DNA of 64,000 nucleotides, from contig NZ_AAWS01000040.1 in the NCBI RefSeq assembly GCF_000169175.1, positions 22,290 through 86,289 of the forward strand. The letters are read 5' to 3'. This document shows, one piece after another, positions 60,901 to 64,000 of this stretch. The notes beneath the pieces are model-generated. The model worked only from the letters and a program-made list of their open reading frames with translations. It did no database searches and had not been told where the DNA came from. Position numbers and translations under genes: made by a program. Source of the stretch: Microscilla marina ATCC 23134 (lineage in GTDB: Bacteria; Bacteroidota; Bacteroidia; Cytophagales; Microscillaceae). Numbering within the stretch: the stretch's first letter is position 1; every line of letters starts with the position of its first letter.

Positions 60901-62124
60901 ATGATTATTAAAAAGATATACTTGATTTCCCAAAAAGCTACTGACAGAACAATTAAGTTTGAAGGTGAACCGATTAGCTCCATTAGTCAGTACAGGAAAT
61001 ATGAGCAATTTGTCCAGCTTATTTCAACATATACTGGCTTACCTTGCGAAATGCTAAACCTGAAGAAGCAGTGGGAAAAATTGCCTGTTGATGGCTTATA
61101 TATAATTTTTTCAGAACATCACTTTATAAAAAAAATACGCAAACTAGACCAAACTTTACCTTTAGAAGCATTCAGGAAAATTTTTTTGGTGGATTTTGGA
61201 GGTGTGTTCAGTGAATTAGACTATCAAGGCTTGCCGTTGGCAGGGAGTATGCAGGGACACGATTATATGTCCTATTTTGTGCTTGAGAAAAGCATTAATT
61301 CACTTAGCGCACCAGGGTTTGTTGCAGATAGTTTTGTGGCAAACAAAAGCTTCGGCACTGTTGATAATCATAATTACTACCAGCTTCATCCTTTTAAGGA
61401 AAACATTGTAAAAGAATTAGGACAGTACTTGACAGCATATATTCACTCGTTTGAGCAAATAAAAACGAAACAATATGATATACAGGGTCTGGCTTCTGAT
61501 GTAATTCATTCCAGAGCAAAAGTAGGCTTGGATGAAACACTTCAAAAGATTACAAGCCCTATGAAAAAAGTATACATAGTTTCACAAAAGCCAGCCAACC
61601 TACAAAGCAGAAAAGATGGTGAGTATGTCTCTGTATGTAAGGCACGAAAGTATGAGGCTTTGGCTGAGAGCATAGCAACCAATACCTTTGCTATTCTCGA
61701 AATAATAACACTTGATGAGGAGTGGACAAACTTCCCGTTAGATGGAATGATCATATTATTTGCTGAAGAGGGATTTGTAAAAAGATTTGCTCAACTAAAA
61801 ATAGCTCACCAGACAGCATTTACGAGGAGAGTATTTATTGTGGATTTTGGCTTATCAAATGGTAAACCCTCAGACTTTGCTCATTTTACATTTGCAGGCT
61901 TTATGAACGATACTGATTATGAAATATGTTTCGTGCAAAATACTACAAAAGATTCAGCAGGTTTTTATGGAAATAGCTTTGTTCTATCACCAGAGAATTG
62001 TTCTTCAGATGGAACTAAATATGGCTTTTATTATCTGCAAGACAGTCTTCAGAATGAACTGGCAGACTACCTAAAAAACTATATAGAGGTGTTTGATAAA
62101 CTTTGTGAACCTCATGAGAAATGA
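60901..62124 (+). CDS. internally duplicated protein, candidate immunity factor
   Basis: 407 aa in two halves of about 200 residues, each starting [M]KK-Y-ISQK and sharing QYRKYEQFVQLIST / KARKYEALAESIAT, LPVDGLYIIFSEHHFIKKI / FPLDGMIILFAEEGFVKRF and FLVDFGG / FIVDFGL. The halves diverged, so the duplication is old. Soluble alpha/beta folds, no named family. It starts 3 bp after the previous stop and ends the operon. A protector of the JAB-type tip or an adapter of it is plausible but unproven. Confidence 0.6.
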   Translation: MIIKKIYLISQKATDRTIKFEGEPISSISQYRKYEQFVQLISTYTGLPCEMLNLKKQWEKLPVDGLYIIFSEHHFIKKIRKLDQTLPLEAFRKIFLVDFGGVFSELDYQGLPLAGSMQGHDYMSYFVLEKSINSLSAPGFVADSFVANKSFGTVDNHNYYQLHPFKENIVKELGQYLTAYIHSFEQIKTKQYDIQGLASDVIHSRAKVGLDETLQKITSPMKKVYIVSQKPANLQSRKDGEYVSVCKARKYEALAESIATNTFAILEIITLDEEWTNFPLDGMIILFAEEGFVKRFAQLKIAHQTAFTRRVFIVDFGLSNGKPSDFAHFTFAGFMNDTDYEICFVQNTTKDSAGFYGNSFVLSPENCSSDGTKYGFYYLQDSLQNELADYLKNYIEVFDKLCEPHEK

Positions 62125-62211
62125 CAAAGTCAGAGTCACCTCTTGCGTTGATGCTCCTCGTTGTTTCAAGTGTCTCACCTAGCGCGCATTTCAATGCATC
62201 TCTACTTTCTT

Positions 62212-62264
62212 TGATCATTTACAATGTGGTTTCTGAGCAAGCAAAACAAGGCTTAAAACTGCTA
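62212..62264. repeat. direct repeat, right copy
   Basis: GAGCAAGCAAAACAAGG core; 46 of 53 bases match 55061-55113. It lies 88 bp past the stop of the duplicated immunity candidate. Confidence 0.7.
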
Positions 62265-62333
62265 ATGTGTATGCTTATGGTTGAATTCCAAGCCATTTGC
62301 ATTTGATTGCTGATCATATTACTTTGCCAAAGT

Positions 62334-62761
62334 TTATTTACGCTGCTTATTGCGAGGCTTTATAGCAAAAGATCTGCTCATAAATCGGTCATCTTTATAA
62401 GCGGCATCTATAACAAAGCGTAATTTTTTGCGAAAGCAAGTGCGGAGTTTCTTTAAGTATTCATCAGCAATAGTTTGGGAGGCATCGCGTGCTTTAAGCT
62501 TGGAGGGTAAGGCTATAAAACGCAGAGATTGCACTGTCCCTTTGGGCTTTAGCTTAAACGTAACAAGCAACAAGGTACCTAGCCTAGCTGCAATTGTTCG
62601 AACACATCTTTAGGCAATACTTTGTGAATGATTTGATCTACTTTTGTTGGGTTCTTTAAGCGTATTTCGGGCAGGTTTTCACTCCCTACCGATGTTGTTT
62701 GGGCAAAGCTGGTAGCCCTAACAAACTGGATGCAGAAGATAACTAAAATGAGTAGACGCAT
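62334..62761 (-). pseudogene. secreted protein gene broken by a 5-bp duplication
   Basis: From MRLLILVIFCIQFVRA (signal peptide) the frame runs 60 codons and stops at 62579. The following frame (LLVTFKLKPKGTVQSLRFIA, then KPRNKQRK) continues to 62334. CCTAG occurs twice in tandem at 62578-62587; removing one copy joins the frames into a protein of about 138 aa. No family recognised. It starts 3 bp after the stop of the gene before it. Confidence 0.65.
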
Positions 62762-62764
62762 GGG

Positions 62765-63004
62765 TTATTTTTTCTTTTCTAAAACTTTTCTAATAATATC
62801 AAAAGTTGCTTCAGGACCTTCATTGGTTTTTGGGTCATCATATACATTATTTTTTCCATCCCTTTTATTAAGGGTTTCCCAATACTTTCTGAAGTTTTCG
62901 ACGAGTTGCAAATACTCAGCTTTTTGTTCAGGGGTAAAACTAGTTTTGTTCATAACAAGCGAAAAGTCTGGACCATCATCTAACAAGCCATAAATAAACT
63001 TCAT
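62765..63004 (-). CDS. small protein downstream of the decayed cargo gene
   Basis: 79 aa, acidic and helical: GLLDDGPDFSLVMNKTSFTP, EYLQLVENFRKYWETLNK. The start codon overlaps the stop of the gene in front (TAATG), so they were coupled. In this setting it may be an immunity protein, but no motif shows it. Confidence 0.5.
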   Translation of the reverse strand: MKFIYGLLDDGPDFSLVMNKTSFTPEQKAEYLQLVENFRKYWETLNKRDGKNNVYDDPKTNEGPEATFDIIRKVLEKKK

Positions 63005-63809
63005 TAAACCTTCTTGTCCTGGTAGTCTCCAGCACCTGTTTCGTCTAATATGCTGATGAGTGCTTTGAAAAAACGTGCCTCAAATTCTTTATTAGATGCT
63101 CCCGGAATATTTTGTGCCCCTGGTTTTTTAAGGAATGGTGAGAAATTAAATTACCATTCTTGAGGTAGAGGTTTTGTTTTGAGACGAGGCTATTTTTTGC
63201 GCCCATAGCAGCGCTATGGGCAATAAAAATAACGAAGTATCAAGGCAATAAATCACCTCTCAGAGTGTAAATTTATTTTTGAACAATTCCTAAGCATGTT
63301 TTCATAACCATAATGCTCAGATTGGTAGGCATGAAAAAACTCTTCCATAAATGCATAGTCATCATTGAGGGCAGCTGTTGAATAAAATGCGATAGTACCG
63401 CCGCCTTGTTTCCCTGGAATAAATCCACCTCTTGACTTGATACCACCCATTTATAGGTAGTAAGTAAAGCCAGAAGTAGATAGTTTATCGTGAATAACTT
63501 CAAAATAAGAGTTTTTCTGTTTTACATTAGCTATCTTGTCTGTAAACGCTTGCTTATCGGTTGTATTAAGCTTAGAATCATCAAATTTAGCTTGTATAGG
63601 GGTGTTATTTTTAGCAGTAGTGCTGCGTTGTATTGGACGTTGTTTTGCTTGAATGACTGGTAACTTTCCTTGTTCGCTTTGAATAGGTTGAAGAGACTTT
63701 CCTTCAGAATCTTTGGCTTGGATAATTGCCGCTTTTTTTTCTTATTCTTTTTGTCTTGGGTATTTGTCGCTTGTATAGAGGGTGGGTTTTGTGTTTTTTT
63801 TTGTTGCAT
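63004..63809 (-). pseudogene. decayed DUF4157-locus-type cargo gene
   Basis: Starts MQQKKTQNPPSIQATNTQ. After a run of eight A (63733-63740) the frame continues one base back as AAIIQAKDSEGKSLQPIQ, VIQAKQRPIQR and TPIQAK, the Q-K motif linker also seen in the gene at 5159. Then an in-frame TAA stands before ATGGGTGG near 63453. The next part GGFIPGKQGGGTIAFYST and EEFFHAYQSEHYG (possible metal-site helix) is cut at about 63255 by a repeat element. The tail PGAQNIPGASNKEFEARFFK to DKKV ends at 63004. At least the stop and the insertion make it non-functional. Confidence 0.75.
63181..63250. repeat. short dispersed element inside the decayed gene
   Basis: GCGCCCATAGC/GCTATGGGC hairpin with CGAAGTATC beside it; the reverse complement resembles 26560-26645. 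It replaces the middle of the cargo gene. Confidence 0.5.
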
Positions 63810-64000
63810 TTGTTACTTTATATTGTGTGACAAGTACAAAAATAAATTTTTAAAATAATACTATAAATCTTTTAATCATTTAATTTAGGGTGATATTGTT
63901 CCACAATATAAAGTAACAAATGCAACAAAAAAAAACACAAAACCCACCCTCTATACAAGCGACAAATACCCAAGACAAAAAGAATAAGAAAAAAAAGCGG
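63729..64000. repeat. 99-bp perfect inverted repeat with 74-bp spacer
   Basis: 63729-63827 and 63902-64000 are exact reverse complements; the repeat reaches the window edge so its true length is unknown. Each arm holds the start codon and first 27 codons of a cargo gene. The spacer (63828-63901) is AT-rich and would hold the promoters. Confidence 0.92.
63920..64000 (+). CDS. 5' end of a second cargo gene, cut by the window
   Basis: 27 codons starting MQQKKTQNPPSIQATNTQ, identical to the start of the decayed gene at 63809 on the other strand, down to the same eight-A run followed by GCGG. What follows is outside the window. It could be the intact relative of the decayed copy. Confidence 0.7.
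   Translation, partial: MQQKKTQNPPSIQATNTQDKKNKKKKR

Noticed and set aside
46150..64000. An extracellular contractile injection system
   Set aside because: Cargo-type proteins are present, but I find no sheath, tube, baseplate, spike or AAA ATPase gene in the window.

Overview
The window looks like chromosomal DNA of a marine Bacteroidota (Cytophagales type). This rests on a TonB receptor with a CarboxypepD_reg-like N-terminus, a BatA-type membrane protein, SPOR-domain and SUMF1-fold proteins, DUF2911, YceI, LytS-type kinases without LytTR partners, a SpoIIE-output sensor, and TAnnTTTG -7 boxes. The style of the large toxin proteins reminds me of Microscilla, but I could not check this.

Layout. 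0-0.6 kb: end of a TPR gene. 1.4-10 kb: a type I restriction-modification locus (hsdM-hsdS-hsdR, all minus strand). A plus-strand DUF4157 toxin-like gene sits inside it, and the two halves of HsdS are nearly identical. 10-11.7 kb: a gene-free stretch packed with dispersed repeats. 11.7-46.1 kb: mostly ordinary housekeeping and accessory genes: a DUF45 metallopeptidase, BatA, Ppx/GppA, LysE, a TonB receptor with a divergent MarR gene, two tandem STAS-like paralogues, RecX, SPOR proteins, YceI and MarR, an LRR-BRCT protein, RDD, TetR, DUF2911, a LytS kinase fused by overlap to a pseudokinase, a TPR-HTH sensor, RNase H and a PilJ-GAF-PAS-SpoIIE sensor.

46.1-64 kb: a polymorphic toxin region. A 1527-aa minus-strand protein carries a deaminase-like tip and is followed by a SUKH-type immunity gene. 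Behind it lie an orphan cassette whose tip resembles FolD, with its own downstream immunity candidate, and two further fragments of the same core. A second toxin (C-terminal JAB/JAMM-like motif) lies on the plus strand at 55.3-60.4 kb with two accessory genes, and is bracketed by 53-bp direct repeats. The right end holds a decayed cargo gene and the start of an identical divergent copy, joined by a 99-bp perfect inverted repeat. Several genes here have frameshifts at homopolymer runs.

Repeats are unusually dense. They include a composite AT-rich family (five copies between 4.7 and 17.1 kb, none seen later), a 334-350 bp MITE-like element in two copies, a 137-bp hairpin element, and an element marked by an AGCACCGAT...ATCGGT palindrome. 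I see no tRNA, rRNA, CRISPR array or transposase gene, and no structural genes of a contractile injection system.
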